Shown piece after piece: positions 48,268 to 57,755 of a stretch of 64,000 bases of DNA (position 1 is the first letter of the stretch; the number at the start of each line of letters is the position of its first letter). This stretch comes from Paenibacillus sp. P25 (lineage in GTDB: Bacteria > Bacillota > Bacilli > Paenibacillales > NBRC-103111). The notes under the pieces are model-generated. The model saw only the letters and a list, made by a program, of their open reading frames with translations, made no database searches and was not told the origin of the DNA. A program made the position numbers and the translations under genes. Location: positions 1,364,001-1,428,000 of the forward strand of contig CP085629.1 in NCBI GenBank assembly GCA_024704175.1, read 5' to 3'.

Positions 48268-48273
48268 TATAAT
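48268..48273 (+). promoter_or_regulatory. -10 box upstream of the SGNH hydrolase
   Basis: Perfect TATAAT (48268-48273). The only TTGACT (48240-48245) is 22 bp away, too far, so the -35 is weak or an activator is needed. Predicted 5' UTR of about 95 bases contains element copy B. Confidence 0.45.
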
Positions 48274-48295
48274 GAAACCTGTACATTTGCAAAAA

Positions 48296-48375
48296 CCCCT
48301 GTAAACCGCTACTCTAAAAAGGGAAGTGCCTATTCCTTGCGCACTTGATGAATAGAGGAACTGGGGGAGAATGCA
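48296..48375 (+). promoter_or_regulatory. Conserved 5'-UTR element, copy B (upstream of SGNH gene)
   Basis: Same ordered blocks as copy A: CTGTA (48299-48303), ACTCTAAAAAGGGA (48311-48324), TTCCTTG (48333-48339), CACTTG (48342-48347), then CTGGGGGAGA before the start. CCCC (48296-48299) can pair with the GGGGG of the ribosome binding site (48363-48367), extended by GCA/TGC outside. Distance from CACTTG to the start codon is 28 bases here and 31 in copy A. The two genes are unrelated, so the element, not the gene, is conserved. Confidence 0.6.
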
Positions 48376-49209
48376 TTGCGATCCACACGATGGTTGTGGC
48401 GGACAGTCGGAACGGGGGCGGCGCTGGCGACGCTGCTCTGCTTATTCGGCTTCGGCTATGCGGTGAATCAGATTATGTTTCCGAAGCCGGCCGCCTCGGA
48501 CGCCGCGGGTGAAGCGCCGCCTGCCGCAACGGAAAAGCCCAAGGAGGATGTGTGGGAGGCCAAGCCCAAAATCCAGATTGTGGCGCTCGGCGATTCGCTT
48601 ACAGCCGGAACCGGGGATTTGACGGGGAAAGGATATGTCGGTCAGACAAGAGACCTGCTTGAGAAACAGCTGGGCAAGCCGGTTTATGTATATAACAACT
48701 TTGCGATACCCGGCTTTCGGACCGCCGACGTTCTAAAGGATTGGGATGCCAAGAAGGATATCGACAAGTCGCTGGCGAATGCGGATTTGGTCCTGCTCAC
48801 GATCGGGGGCAACGATTTGTTCGAAGGTGGACAAGGCATATTTACGAACACCGACACCGGCGAGGGCTTCAATCCGAAAGCGGCCGCCGAGCGGATTCCG
48901 GGGGCGATCAAGCGCCTCGGGGATATCTTCGACCGCATTGCCAAAGCAAATCCGAAAGCCCGAGTGCTTTATGTCGGCCTTTATCATCCGTTCCTGGATC
49001 TGGATACGAACCGGGCCGGCGTCGCCGTCGTGGAGCAATGGAATACGGCGGCCTTTGAGCTTGCGAACCGGCATCCGAATTTCGTGGTGATCCCGACTTA
49101 CGATCTGTTCGAGCTGAACTTGAACAAATATTTATACAGCGATCACTTTCATCCCAATCAGGACGGCTATTTAAGGATTGCCGAGCGGGTTGTCGAAGCC
49201 TTGAAGTAG
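48376..49209 (+). CDS. SGNH/GDSL hydrolase, YpmR-like
   Basis: 277 residues with an N-terminal signal anchor (WRTVGTGAALATLLCLFGFGYAV), a Pro/Ala-rich spacer, then an SGNH esterase fold: block I ALGDSLTAGTG (nucleophile Ser), block III TIGGNDLF, and block V DHFHPN with the catalytic Asp and His. Extracytoplasmic lipase/esterase; substrate unknown. TTG 48376 with GGGGGAG upstream is the only start with a good site, and it lies at the end of element B. Confidence 0.88.
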   Translation: MRSTRWLWRTVGTGAALATLLCLFGFGYAVNQIMFPKPAASDAAGEAPPAATEKPKEDVWEAKPKIQIVALGDSLTAGTGDLTGKGYVGQTRDLLEKQLGKPVYVYNNFAIPGFRTADVLKDWDAKKDIDKSLANADLVLLTIGGNDLFEGGQGIFTNTDTGEGFNPKAAAERIPGAIKRLGDIFDRIAKANPKARVLYVGLYHPFLDLDTNRAGVAVVEQWNTAAFELANRHPNFVVIPTYDLFELNLNKYLYSDHFHPNQDGYLRIAERVVEALK

Positions 49210-49246
49210 AAGCAAGGGTCAAATGCGAACAAAAGGGGCGGGAGCC

Positions 49247-50221
49247 GTGAATCAAGAGCACGTGCCGGATATCGTGCTTTCCGTGAACAACGTCAAGAAA
49301 AGAATCGGAAAGCGGCTTATCATTAAAGGGATTTCCTTCGACGTGCGCGCAGGCGAAATCTTCGGTTTCCTGGGCCCGAACGGCTCGGGCAAAACGACCA
49401 CGATCCGCATGCTCGTGGATCTGATCAAGCCGACCGAAGGAACGATTCGCATCTGCGGCCATGATGTACATAAGGAGCATAACGAAGCGCTTCAGCACGT
49501 GGGCTGTATTGTTGAGAATCCCGAGCTGTACCCTTACCTGAGCGGGTGGGAGAACCTGGAGCACTTCGCGCGCATGCTTCCCGGCGTGACGGACGAGCGG
49601 ATCCGCGAGGTCGTTGAAATCGTCGGCATGGATCAGCGGATCCACGACAGGGTCAAGACTTACTCGCTGGGCATGCGGCGGCGTCTCGGCATTGCGCAGG
49701 CGCTGCTGAACCGGCCGAAGTCGCTGATCCTGGACGAGCCGACGAACGGCCTCGACCCGCAGGGGATCAAGGAGCTGCGCGAATTTATTAGACGGCTTGC
49801 GGAGACGGGACTCAGCCTGTTCATCTCCAGCCACCTGCTGAGCGAAATTCAGCAGATGTGCGACCGGGTTGCGATCATCAGCCGCGGTGAGGTGATCAAG
49901 GTCGGCGAGGTTTCCGCCCTGATGGACGAATCGGCCAGCACCGTCGTTTGGAAGGCTGAGCCGGTGGAAAAAGTGCTGGAGAGCCTGCGCTCGCGGGCCG
50001 AAGTGGAAATTATCGATACCCTAACGGATACGGAAGAGGAAGCGGGAGCCGGCGGGGAGCTGCGCATACCGCAGATCCTCACCCGACTGAATCCGGAGGC
50101 GATCCCGTCCGTCAGCCGTCAGCTGGTGGAAGCCGGCGTGCAGCTGTACGGGATCGAAATCAAGCATCCGACCTTGGAGGATCTATTCCTGGAGCTGACG
50201 GAGGGTGAGCGCATTGGTTAG
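49247..50221 (+). CDS. ABC transporter ATP-binding protein
   Basis: ATPase of an ABC-2 type transporter, 324 residues from GTG 49247 (ATG 49223 is an alternative). Walker A FLGPNGSGKTTTIR, Q-loop, signature YSLGMRRRLGIAQAL, Walker B LILDEPTNGLD, H-loop FISSHLL. The C-terminal 90 residues form the accessory domain typical of the drug-resistance (DrrA/CcmA-like) group. It overlaps the permease gene by eight bases. Confidence 0.92.
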   Translation: MNQEHVPDIVLSVNNVKKRIGKRLIIKGISFDVRAGEIFGFLGPNGSGKTTTIRMLVDLIKPTEGTIRICGHDVHKEHNEALQHVGCIVENPELYPYLSGWENLEHFARMLPGVTDERIREVVEIVGMDQRIHDRVKTYSLGMRRRLGIAQALLNRPKSLILDEPTNGLDPQGIKELREFIRRLAETGLSLFISSHLLSEIQQMCDRVAIISRGEVIKVGEVSALMDESASTVVWKAEPVEKVLESLRSRAEVEIIDTLTDTEEEAGAGGELRIPQILTRLNPEAIPSVSRQLVEAGVQLYGIEIKHPTLEDLFLELTEGERIG

Positions 50222-51207
50222 CCTGTATCCGCTGATCAAGAACGAATGCATCAAAATCGTCAAGAAAAAAAGGTCGCTGGTTGTTCTGCTGATTCTTGCC
50301 GCCATCATCCCGATGTTCACCTATGCCCAGCTGAAAGTGGCGCAGAACAACCAGAAGCAGTTCGGCACGACCGACTGGCGGGCCGAGCAGCGGCAGAAAA
50401 TCGTGGACTATACGCGCAGCCTCGGCAGACGCCCGCGTCCCGGAGGAATGGAAGCAGTACCGGCGGGTGGAAGTAAAGCTCGCACAGTACTATTTGGATA
50501 AAGATGTGAATCCGTCGGCGCCGAACGGGGTAACCTTTACAAGAGAGTTTTTGAAAAACGCCGTCGGTCTTTTCATTCCCCTGATGGTTATGGTGGTCGC
50601 GGCCGATCTTGTCTCCGGCGAGCATACCGGCGGCACGATCAAGCCGCTGCTTACCCGGCCCGTTCAGCGGTGGAAGGTACTGCTCAGCAAGCTAATCAGC
50701 ATGGTGCTGTTCGTTTCCGTGATCGTGATCGCGACAGGCCTGCTTTGTTATCTCATCTCGGGTCTCGTTTTCGGATTCGGCGGATGGGATATGCCCGTCT
50801 TTTTCGGCTTCAAAATCGTAGGAACCGAAGTCGATCTTTCCTATGTGCGCCCGGTGGAGCAATGGCTGTATCTGATCATGGAATTCGGCCTGGTCTGGTT
50901 CTCCGCACTGATTGTGGCGGTAATGACGCTCATGGTTTCCGTTCTCGTCCGCTCTACGGCGGCGGGGATGGGCATCATGCTGGCGGTACTCATTTCGGGC
51001 ACCATCTTGACAAATATGGTATCCTCATGGGAGACGGCCAAATATTTATTTATGGTCAACTTGCGTTTGACGGACTACCTTTCCGGCGACCTGCCACCGA
51101 TTAAAGGCATGGATCTGCCGTTCTCCTTGGCGGTTTTATCCGTGTGGGGTCTCGTCTCCGTCATCGTCTCTTTTGCCGTATTCACAAAAAAAGATATATT
51201 GAACTAA
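50214..51207 (+). CDS. ABC-2 type permease (frameshifted)
   Basis: Membrane subunit for the preceding ATPase. About 330 residues with six helices (SLVVLLILAAIIPMFTYA, AVGLFIPLMVMVVAADLV, VLFVSVIVIATGLLCYLI, FGLVWFSALIVAVMTLMV, GMGIMLAVLISGTILTNM, LAVLSVWGLVSVIVSFAVF). A conserved SGEHTGGTIKPLLTRPV lies after the second helix. One extra G near 50427 breaks the frame; removal restores SLADARVPEEWKQYRRVE. TTG 50214 with GGAGGG upstream is preferred; GTG 50205 also possible. Confidence 0.88.
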
Positions 51208-51226
51208 TGGAATCTAATGTTATAAT
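51199..51226 (+). promoter_or_regulatory. parE-parC promoter
   Basis: TTGAAC (51199-51204), 16-bp spacer, perfect TATAAT (51221-51226). It lies just before the permease stop and 47 bases before parE. Confidence 0.65.
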
Positions 51227-51272
51227 GCATGTTAGCTGAATGGAAGACTCAGGATTGATTTAGGAGGCTGCG

Positions 51273-53247
51273 ATGACGGATCAACTTGATTTATTTGCAA
51301 ATACCGTAGCAGCGCCGGCGGATTACGGTGCGGACGACATCCAGGTGCTGGAGGGTCTGGTTGCCGTACGGAAACGTCCGGGGATGTATATCGGCAGTAC
51401 AAGCTCATCCGGCTTGCACCATCTCGTGTGGGAGATCGTCGATAATGCCGTGGACGAGCATCTTGCCAAATACTGCACACAGATCGACGTCACGATCCAT
51501 AAAGACCAGTCGGTTACGGTACAGGACAACGGCAGGGGCATTCCGACCGGCATGCACAAAATGGGCATACCGACGCCGCAGGTGGTTTATACGATTCTGC
51601 ATGCCGGCGGCAAGTTCGGCGGCGGAGGCTACAAGAAATCGGGCGGCCTGCACGGCGTCGGTGCGTCGGTTACGAACGCGCTGTCCGAATGGCTGGTCGT
51701 TGAAATATTCCGTGAAGGCAAGATACACCGCCAGCGGTTCGAATATTGGGTGGATGAAGAGGGCAAGGAGCATGTGGGCGAGCCGGTAACCGGTCTGGAA
51801 GTCATAGGCACGACCCGGAAAACAGGCACCAAAGTCACGTTCAAGCCCGACAAAAGGGTATTCCAGGGCGGCATCGCTCTGAATCACGATACATTGTATG
51901 AGCGCTTACAAGAGATCGCCTTCCTGAACTCGGGTCTCAAGGTGACCTTGACCGACGAGCGCACGGATAAGCAGGACGTTTTTCAGTATGACGGCGGCGC
52001 CAGCGAGTTCGTTCAATTTCTGAACGAAGAGAAGACGGTGCTTCACGATGTAATTCATTTTATGGCGGAGAAGGACGATATCGAGGTCGAGGTGGCGCTG
52101 CAGTATAACGACGGCTACACGGAAACGATCGTTTCGTTCGTCAACTCGATTCCGACCCGCGGCGGCGGAACGCACGAGACCGGGTTCAAGACGGCCTATA
52201 CCCGGGTGATGAACGACTATGCGCGCAAAAACGGCATGCTCAAGGAGAAAGAGAAGAACCTGGACGGCCAGGATTTGCGCGAAGGCATGATGGCGGTCAT
52301 CAACATCAAGATGAGTGAGGTCGAATTCGTCGGTCAGACGAAGGACCAGCTCGGCAGACGCGTCAGCGCGAAGCGCTGTCGATTCCGTCGTCTCCGATAA
52401 GATGGCGGTGTTCCTGGAAGAAAATCCGCAGGTGGCCCAGCTCATCATGAAGAAGGCGATCCAATCCGCGAAGGCGCGGGAAGCCGCGCGCAAAGCCCGC
52501 GAGGAAGTGCGGAGCGGCAAGAAGGGGCGCAGCGAGAGCTCGAACCTCGGCGGCAAGCTGACCCCGGCCCAATCCAAGGACTATGCCCGCAATGAGCTGT
52601 TTATCGTCGAAGGCGATTCGGCCGGCGGATCGGCCAAACAGGGCCGCGACTCCAAGCATCAGGCGATTCTCCCGCTCAAGGGGAAGCCGATGAACCCGGA
52701 GAAATCGAAGCTCGCCGATATCTTGAAGAACGATGAATATAAAGCGATCATTACGGCGATCGGTGCGGGTGTCGGGCCCGAGTTCGAGGAGTCCGAATCC
52801 AATTACGGCAAAATTATTATCATGACCGACGCCGATACCGACGGCGCACACATTCAGGTGCTGCTGCTGACGTTCTTTTACCGCTACATGAAGCCGCTGA
52901 TTGATGCAGGGAAAGTTTATATCGCCCAGCCGCCGCTCTTCAAAGTGACGAAGAAGGCCGGCAAGAACAGCACGGTGCGGTATGCCTGGACGGACGATCA
53001 GCTGGCGGCGCTCACCAAGGAGCTCGGAAGAAACGTCGAGCTGCAGCGGTATAAAGGGCTCGGCGAGATGAATCCGGATCAGCTGTGGGAGACAACCATG
53101 GATCCGGCGACGCGGACGCTGCTTCAGGTGCAGATCGACGATGCGGCCAAAGCGGAACGCAGGGTATCCACGCTGATGGGCGATAAGGTCGATCCGCGGA
53201 AGCGATGGATTATCGAGAACGTGGACTTTACGGAATTTGAAGAATAA
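51273..53247 (+). CDS. parE: DNA topoisomerase IV subunit B (frameshifted)
   Basis: ATPase subunit of topoisomerase IV. GHKL ATPase motifs EIVDNAVDEHL, DNGRGIPTGMH, GGLHGVGASVTNAL; TOPRIM motifs EGDSAGGSAKQ and MTDADTDGAHI; C-terminal QRYKGLGEMNPDQLWETTMDP. One extra base near 52356-52358 breaks the frame; removal gives QLGDASARSAVDSVVSDKMAVF and 657 residues, the usual ParE size. ATG 51273 follows TAGGAGG. It precedes parC by 15 bases. Pairing with ParC and sequence blocks favour ParE over GyrB. Confidence 0.93.
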
Positions 53248-53262
53248 ACGGGGGCCATACGT

Positions 53263-55703
53263 TTGAGTACACAGGAAAACTTTTTGCCGGCCTTTCTGGA
53301 AGAAGTGGTCGGGGACCGGTTCGGCCGGTACTCCAAATATATTATCCAAGACCGGGCGATTCCCGATGTTCGCGACGGGCTGAAGCCGGTACAGCGGCGG
53401 ATTTTGTACGCCATGTACGACGCGGGGAATACGCCGGACAAGCCGTACCGGAAGTCGGCCAAAACGGTCGGGGACGTCATGGGCAACTATCACCCGCACG
53501 GCGACTCTTCGATTTATGAAGGCATGGTGCGGATGGCGCAGTCCTGGAAAATGGGGCATGTGCTGATCGACGGCCACGGCAACTGGGGCTCGATGGACGA
53601 CGATCCCAGTCTGCGGCGATGCGGTACACGGAGGCCAGACTCTCCGACATCTCGATGGAGCTCCTGCGCGACATTGAGAAGCGGACGGTGCTGTTCAAGG
53701 ATAACTTCGACAATACGACGAAGGAGCCGGTAGTGCTTTGCCTTCGCGTTTTCCGAATCTGCTCGTGAATGGGGTCAGCGGCATTTCCTCAGGCTTCGCG
53801 ACCGAAATTCCGACCCATAATCTGCGGGAGGTCATCAATGCCTGCATAGCGCTGATCGACCGCCCGGACAGCACGCTGGAGGATTTGATGGGGGTCGTTC
53901 TGGGCCCCGATTTTCCGACCGGCGGTATTATCATGGGCTCCGACGGCATACGGGAAGCCTACCGCACCGGCCGCGGCCGCATTTATTTGCGGGGACGCAC
54001 AGCGATTGAGGATCTGCGCGGCGGGCGCCAGCAAATCGTCATCACCGAAATCCCGTATCAAGTGGTCAAATCGAGGCTGGTTACCGCCATGGAAAATATC
54101 CGCCTCGAGAAGAAGATCGAGGGCATCGACGAGGTTCGTGACGAGAGCGGGCGCGAAGGGTCGCGTATCGTTGTCGAGCTGAAGAAGGGTGCCGATGCAC
54201 AAGGGATTTTGGCTTATCTGTTCAAGAAGACGGACCTGCAGGTTGCCTACAATTTCAATATGGTGGCGATCGTTAACAAAACGCCGAAGCAGCTTGGCCT
54301 CATCGAAATGCTGCAGGCCTATATCGAGCACCAGAAGGAAGTCGTTACGTTCCGCTCGCGCTATGAGCTGGAGAAAGCCGAGGACCGGGCTCATGTGCTC
54401 GAAGGGCTGGTCAAGGCGCTCAATATTTTGGATGAAGTGATCGCGGCGATCAAGGCTTCCAAGAACCGTCAAGATGCACAGAACAACCTGGTGGCGCAGT
54501 TCGGATTTACCGAGCGTCAAGCGGATGCGATTCTTACCCTGCAGCTCTATCGGCTGACGAATCTGGAGATTCATTCGCTGGAGAAAGAGCTGAAGGATGT
54601 TCAGAAGACCATTGCGCATCTTCAGGGCGTCCTGGGCAGCGAGAAGAAGCTACTCGGTGTGATCAAGAGCGAAATTACGGAAATCCGCGATAAGTACGGC
54701 ATCGACCGCCGCTCGGCCATCCAGGACGAAGTGGAGGAGCTGAAAGTAGGCCTGGAGGTTATGGTGACGGCGGAAGACGTATTCGTCACCTTGTCTCACG
54801 AAGGCTATATCAAGCGGACCGGGAAGCTGTCCTTCATCCGCTCCGGCGGGGAGATCGACAAGACGGGAGTGAAGGAAGGCGACTACCTCCGTTACCTGCT
54901 CGATGTCAACACACTGGAGAATTTGCTTATTTTCACGCAGAAAGGCCAGTACTATTTGCTCCCGGTGCATCAGATTCCGGAATATAAATGGAAGGATAAC
55001 GGGACGGCTATCGTCAATGTGATCCCGATTCCGAAGGATGACCGGATCGTCCACGTTCTTCCCGTCAAGGATTTCGACCAGCCGGGCAAGTCGCTTGTTT
55101 TCATTACCCGCAAGGGGCAGGTGAAGCGCACGGAGCTCAAGGAATACATGACGAACCGGTCGATCGGGATTGTCGCCTGCAAAGTAGGCGAGCAGGATGC
55201 CCTGGCGGACGTGAAGCTGAGTACGGGAGAGAAGGATCTGCTTCTGGTCACGAAGCAGGGGATGGCGATCCGCTTCAAGGAAGAGGAAGTGAACCCGATG
55301 GGGCGCGCGGCCGGCGGTGTCCGGGGCATTCAGCTGAAAGAGGATGACGAGGTTCTTTGCCGCCGAATGGCTCGATTCGGATGAAGGCGAAATTCTGGTC
55401 GTATCGGATCTCGGCTACGCCAAACGGTCCCTCGTTGCCGATTACCCGGTACAAGGGCGCGGCGGGAAAGGAATTTTCACCTTTGAGTTTAAGGAAGGCA
55501 AGCGGGTGAAGCCCAACGGTACGGCGCTTGTAGGGGCTTTTGCCGTGAAGGAGCCGTTCGACATAAGCGCCGTCATCAGTACGGGCGAACGGGCAACGAT
55601 ATCGACCGAGCAGGCACCGATTGAAGATCGGAAAGCGCCGGGTAAGCAGTTGATCCCCGTAGGCAAGAATGACAAAATTACAGATCTGTTGAGATTTGTA
55701 TAA
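53263..55703 (+). CDS. parC: DNA topoisomerase IV subunit A (three frameshifts)
   Basis: DNA-cleaving subunit. Quinolone-determining region [30 protein letters not shown], active-site Tyr in [10 protein letters not shown], and C-terminal beta-pinwheel blades ([34 protein letters not shown]). Breaks: 53609-53616 (GTCTGCGG, one base missing before AAMRYTEAR), near 53733-53737 (two extra T in GCTTTGCC, restoring [15 protein letters not shown]) and near 55355-55358 (extra T). The repaired 812 residues match ParC. TTG 53263 follows GGGGGCC, a weak site, so coupling to parE may help. Confidence 0.93.
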
Positions 55704-55734
55704 TTGAAGCTTTCCCGATCGCTGATGACAGCGG

Positions 55735-55778
55735 AAAGGGGCCGCAGGCTGGAATACGTTCCAAACGGCGGCCCCTTT
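55735..55778. terminator. Bidirectional terminator parC / methyltransferase
   Basis: AAAGGGGCCGC (55735-55745) pairs with GCGGCCCCTTT (55768-55778), with an inner GGAA/TTCC, and T runs on both strands. The two genes converge here. Confidence 0.85.
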
Positions 55779-55798
55779 TGTTGCACGATTGGACCGAT

Positions 55799-56500
55799 TC
55801 ATCGGTGTCCTGCTTTATGCTTCCACCAAATGCCGGCACATTCCGGGACACGGACCCACTGATGGTCCCGGATTTGCTGAACCAGCTCATCTCCGAAGAA
55901 GAAGCCGGTCAGCTCTTCCGCCTCTGCCTGGCTGGCAAACTGGTAATCCATCCGTATCCAGCGGTGAAGAAAACCATACTCTTCTTCAAGGAGACGAAAA
56001 TAGTTATGTAAGAACGGCGGAGGATAGGGGCTTTCATAGCCTGTTCCCATCGTTTCCAGGATCACGAGCGTTCCGTCTTTCCTTAAGATTCTATCCGCTT
56101 CCTGCAGCACCCGGGTGAGGTTCTCCCGCCAGCCGGGCTGATCCGAGTTGGCCAGATAACCGATGCTCCAGCCGGATACGACAAGGTCGGCGCTTCCGTC
56201 CGGGATCGGCAGGCTTCGGTGATCGGCCACTACGGTACGCCAACAGCCGTCTGCCCGTAACCGGCTGAGTTTATCCTCCAGCCTGCCGAGCATGGACTCG
56301 GAAGCGTCGGTAGCAATAAGGGAGTTCGCCTCCGGAGCGATGAAAGCGGACAGCCGGCCCGTCCCGGCGCCAAGATCGACGACGTCGAGCTTCCGAAAGT
56401 CTCGGATTTCGCGGATAATACCGGATAAATCCGGCTGCACCGAAATCATTTTCTCATAAAGTTCCGCCTGATTCTTATAAACTTCTTCGTGGTTCGGCAT
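55799..56500 (-). CDS. Class I SAM-dependent methyltransferase
   Basis: 233 residues, intact. SAM-binding motif I VVDLGAGTGRLSAF near residue 40, motif II LIATDASESMLGRL, motif III VVADHRSLPIPDGSADLVVSGW. This resembles small-molecule methyltransferases of the UbiE/MenG-like group, but substrate cannot be read. It converges with parC. Confidence 0.85.
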   Translation of the reverse strand: MPNHEEVYKNQAELYEKMISVQPDLSGIIREIRDFRKLDVVDLGAGTGRLSAFIAPEANSLIATDASESMLGRLEDKLSRLRADGCWRTVVADHRSLPIPDGSADLVVSGWSIGYLANSDQPGWRENLTRVLQEADRILRKDGTLVILETMGTGYESPYPPPFLHNYFRLLEEEYGFLHRWIRMDYQFASQAEAEELTGFFFGDELVQQIRDHQWVRVPECAGIWWKHKAGHR

Positions 56501-56593
56501 TGATGACCGCCTCCGTCTTTGTTTTTTTCATAGCTTAATCTATAACGCGGCGGCAAGGTCAATGCTATTTTTTTAGAATCCGCCCGGAAGCAT

Positions 56594-56770
56594 TCAATCA
56601 TAGCTGTCATAATCGGCTTCCAGCTTTTCAAGCTTATTCATCCATCTCAATATCAAGCTCAGGACCGCCCAAGCCGGCATCGGTTCGTCCAATCTTTCCA
56701 GCCAATCCGGATCGTCAATGATCCCCTTCCGGAGAGCTTCTTCCCCCAATCGGCGCTTCCAGGCTTCCAC
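56594..56770 (-). CDS. Small protein of 58 residues
   Basis: GTG at 56770 (minus) preceded by GGGGAGGA reads VEAWKRRLGEEALRKGII and ends LILRWMNKLEKLEADYDSYD. Amphipathic and charged, with no signal or motif; unrecognised. The strong ribosome binding site is the main support. A 93-base gap separates it from the methyltransferase gene. Confidence 0.5.
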   Translation of the reverse strand: MEAWKRRLGEEALRKGIIDDPDWLERLDEPMPAWAVLSLILRWMNKLEKLEADYDSYD

Positions 56771-56929
56771 CTTTATTCCTCCCCGTCCCACACGGATAGA
56801 CAAGCTTCGCCGTATAGGCGTTTACCCTCGGTGCAGTATATGTTGAACGGCGTCTAAAGGTACCTTAATTTATCAATTGATGTCCTAAAATATTGATGGC
56901 GTTAACCTTTTTTCGACCTGTGAAATGGA

Positions 56930-56935
56930 TATAAT
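56930..56935 (+). promoter_or_regulatory. -10 box of the MarR gene
   Basis: Perfect TATAAT 36 bases before the TTG start. The -35 region is T-rich without a clear hexamer. Confidence 0.4.
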
Positions 56936-56970
56936 AGAGTTAAAGATTGGAATAATGGGAGTGATCCGAA

Positions 56971-57384
56971 TTGATTACCCAGGAATTTGCCAAGCTGTGG
57001 TGGAAATTGTCCAAAGATCTTCATCTTCATATGGAGCATGCGCTTGCCCCGTCCTTGACGGAGGGACAGCTCACCGTCCTTGAACTGCTATTGTCTTCGA
57101 ATCAGGACAAGATGAAGCCGTCGGATTTCATAGAATATTTGAATACGACGCCGGCCGCCATCACGACCCTGTTCGACCGGATGGAGAAGAGCGGCCTGAT
57201 TACAAGGGAACGGGACGAGAAGGACCGGCGGATCGTGTGGGTGAAGGCAACGGACAAAGGGCGTGAGGAATGCGAAAGGGGCCTGAAAATCCGCGAGAGC
57301 TTCCTGCAAAACTACCTCGGACGGATTTCGTCGCACAACCAGCAGCTGCTTGTGTATCTGCTCGGAAAAGTGGCGAACGCCTAG
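56971..57384 (+). CDS. MarR family transcriptional regulator
   Basis: 137 residues, intact. Winged helix at residues ~30-95 (LTEGQLTVLELLLS, SDFIEYLNTTPAAITTLFDRMEKSGLITRERDEKDRRIVWVKATDKG) flanked by dimerisation helices. TTG 56971 follows GGGAGTGA. It likely represses itself or a neighbour in response to a small molecule. The toxin cassette begins 18 bases after its stop, so readthrough could also feed the toxin. Confidence 0.92.
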   Translation: MITQEFAKLWWKLSKDLHLHMEHALAPSLTEGQLTVLELLLSSNQDKMKPSDFIEYLNTTPAAITTLFDRMEKSGLITRERDEKDRRIVWVKATDKGREECERGLKIRESFLQNYLGRISSHNQQLLVYLLGKVANA

Positions 57385-57402
57385 TACTTTTGTCTCGATT
57401 TA

Positions 57403-57428
57403 CGAATATATGTTCGCATTTTTGTTCG
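57403..57428 (+). promoter_or_regulatory. LexA (SOS) box pair over the toxin promoter
   Basis: CGAATATATGTTCG (57403-57416) matches the Firmicute LexA consensus CGAACRNRYGTTYG at 13 of 14 positions. A second, weaker half-conserved copy CGCATTTTTGTTCG (57415-57428, about 10 of 14) overlaps it end to end. The strong box covers part of the -35 region of the next promoter, the position expected for repression. Confidence 0.7.
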
Positions 57429-57441
57429 TCTATGGTATAAT
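57413..57441 (+). promoter_or_regulatory. Promoter of the holin-like toxin gene
   Basis: TTCGCA (57413-57418), 17-bp spacer, perfect TATAAT (57436-57441). The -35 lies within the LexA boxes. Confidence 0.65.
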
Positions 57442-57528
57442 GTGGATACAATAGAATCGGCTTTCAAGGGCGGTTGGCGCACCTGTTCTTCATACCGGCT
57501 TTCCGGCGGGCGGGAAGGAGGTGATGCC

Positions 57529-57666
57529 ATGGAAGTAAAGGATTCTCTCTCCCTGATGTTCATGTTCGGCATGTTCATCTTGGCCTTGCTTTCCTACTTG
57601 AAAAGAAGTAGACCTCCCTTGAGCCTGGAAGCCGGGAGGTCATCGTATAGGATTCCTGTATGCTGA
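57529..57666 (+). CDS. Holin-like type I toxin candidate
   Basis: 45 residues beginning MEVKDSLSLMFMFGMFILAL: one transmembrane helix (residues ~5-24) followed by a basic tail LKRSRPPLSLEAG. This is the pattern of the putative holin-like toxin (Hol-Tox) family and of TxpA/BsrG-type toxins that insert in the membrane. GGAAGGAGGTGAT (57513-57525), an ideal site 7 bases from ATG 57529, predicts strong translation, so control must be by RNA or transcription. The 3' end is overlapped by a candidate antisense RNA, and the promoter carries a LexA box. Confidence 0.78.
   Translation: MEVKDSLSLMFMFGMFILALLSYLKRSRPPLSLEAGRSSYRIPVC
57605..57641 (-). terminator. Terminator of the candidate antitoxin RNA
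   Basis: GACCTCCC (57611-57618) and GGGAGGTC (57634-57641) form an 8-bp stem; on the minus strand it is followed by TACTTCTTTTC. It lies inside the 3' part of the toxin reading frame, so it also structures the toxin mRNA. Confidence 0.6.
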
Positions 57667-57695
57667 TCGCCCCTTGAGAGGCAATCTATTGTAAG

Positions 57696-57729
57696 GACCG
57701 CGGATGCTGCCAACATCTGCGGTCTTTTT
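57696..57729 (+). terminator. Terminator of the toxin mRNA
   Basis: GACCGCGGATG (57696-57706) pairs with CATCTGCGGTC (57714-57724), one G-T pair, then five T. Confidence 0.85.
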
Positions 57730-57755
57730 CAACGTGATGGAGCTTTCTGTAATCC

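Larger units (their letters stand above)
57605..57749 (-). ncRNA. Candidate antisense antitoxin RNA
   Basis: A minus-strand promoter (-10 TATCAT at 57761-57756, TTTTCA about 18 bp upstream) predicts a start near 57749. The RNA would run leftward through the toxin terminator hairpin (as its own 5' hairpin), across the toxin 3' UTR and last codons, to the hairpin at 57611-57641: about 145 nt. Overlap of the 3' ends of toxin mRNA and antisense is the txpA/RatA and BsrG/SR4 layout. The -35 is weak, and readthrough from the pseudouridine synthase gene is an alternative source. Confidence 0.55.

Noticed and set aside
48240..48273. TTGACT as -35 for the TATAAT at 48268
   Set aside because: Spacer of 22 bp is outside the usual 16-18.
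52363..53577. Long minus-strand reading frame of 404 codons
   Set aside because: Antisense to parE and the start of parC, both well supported.
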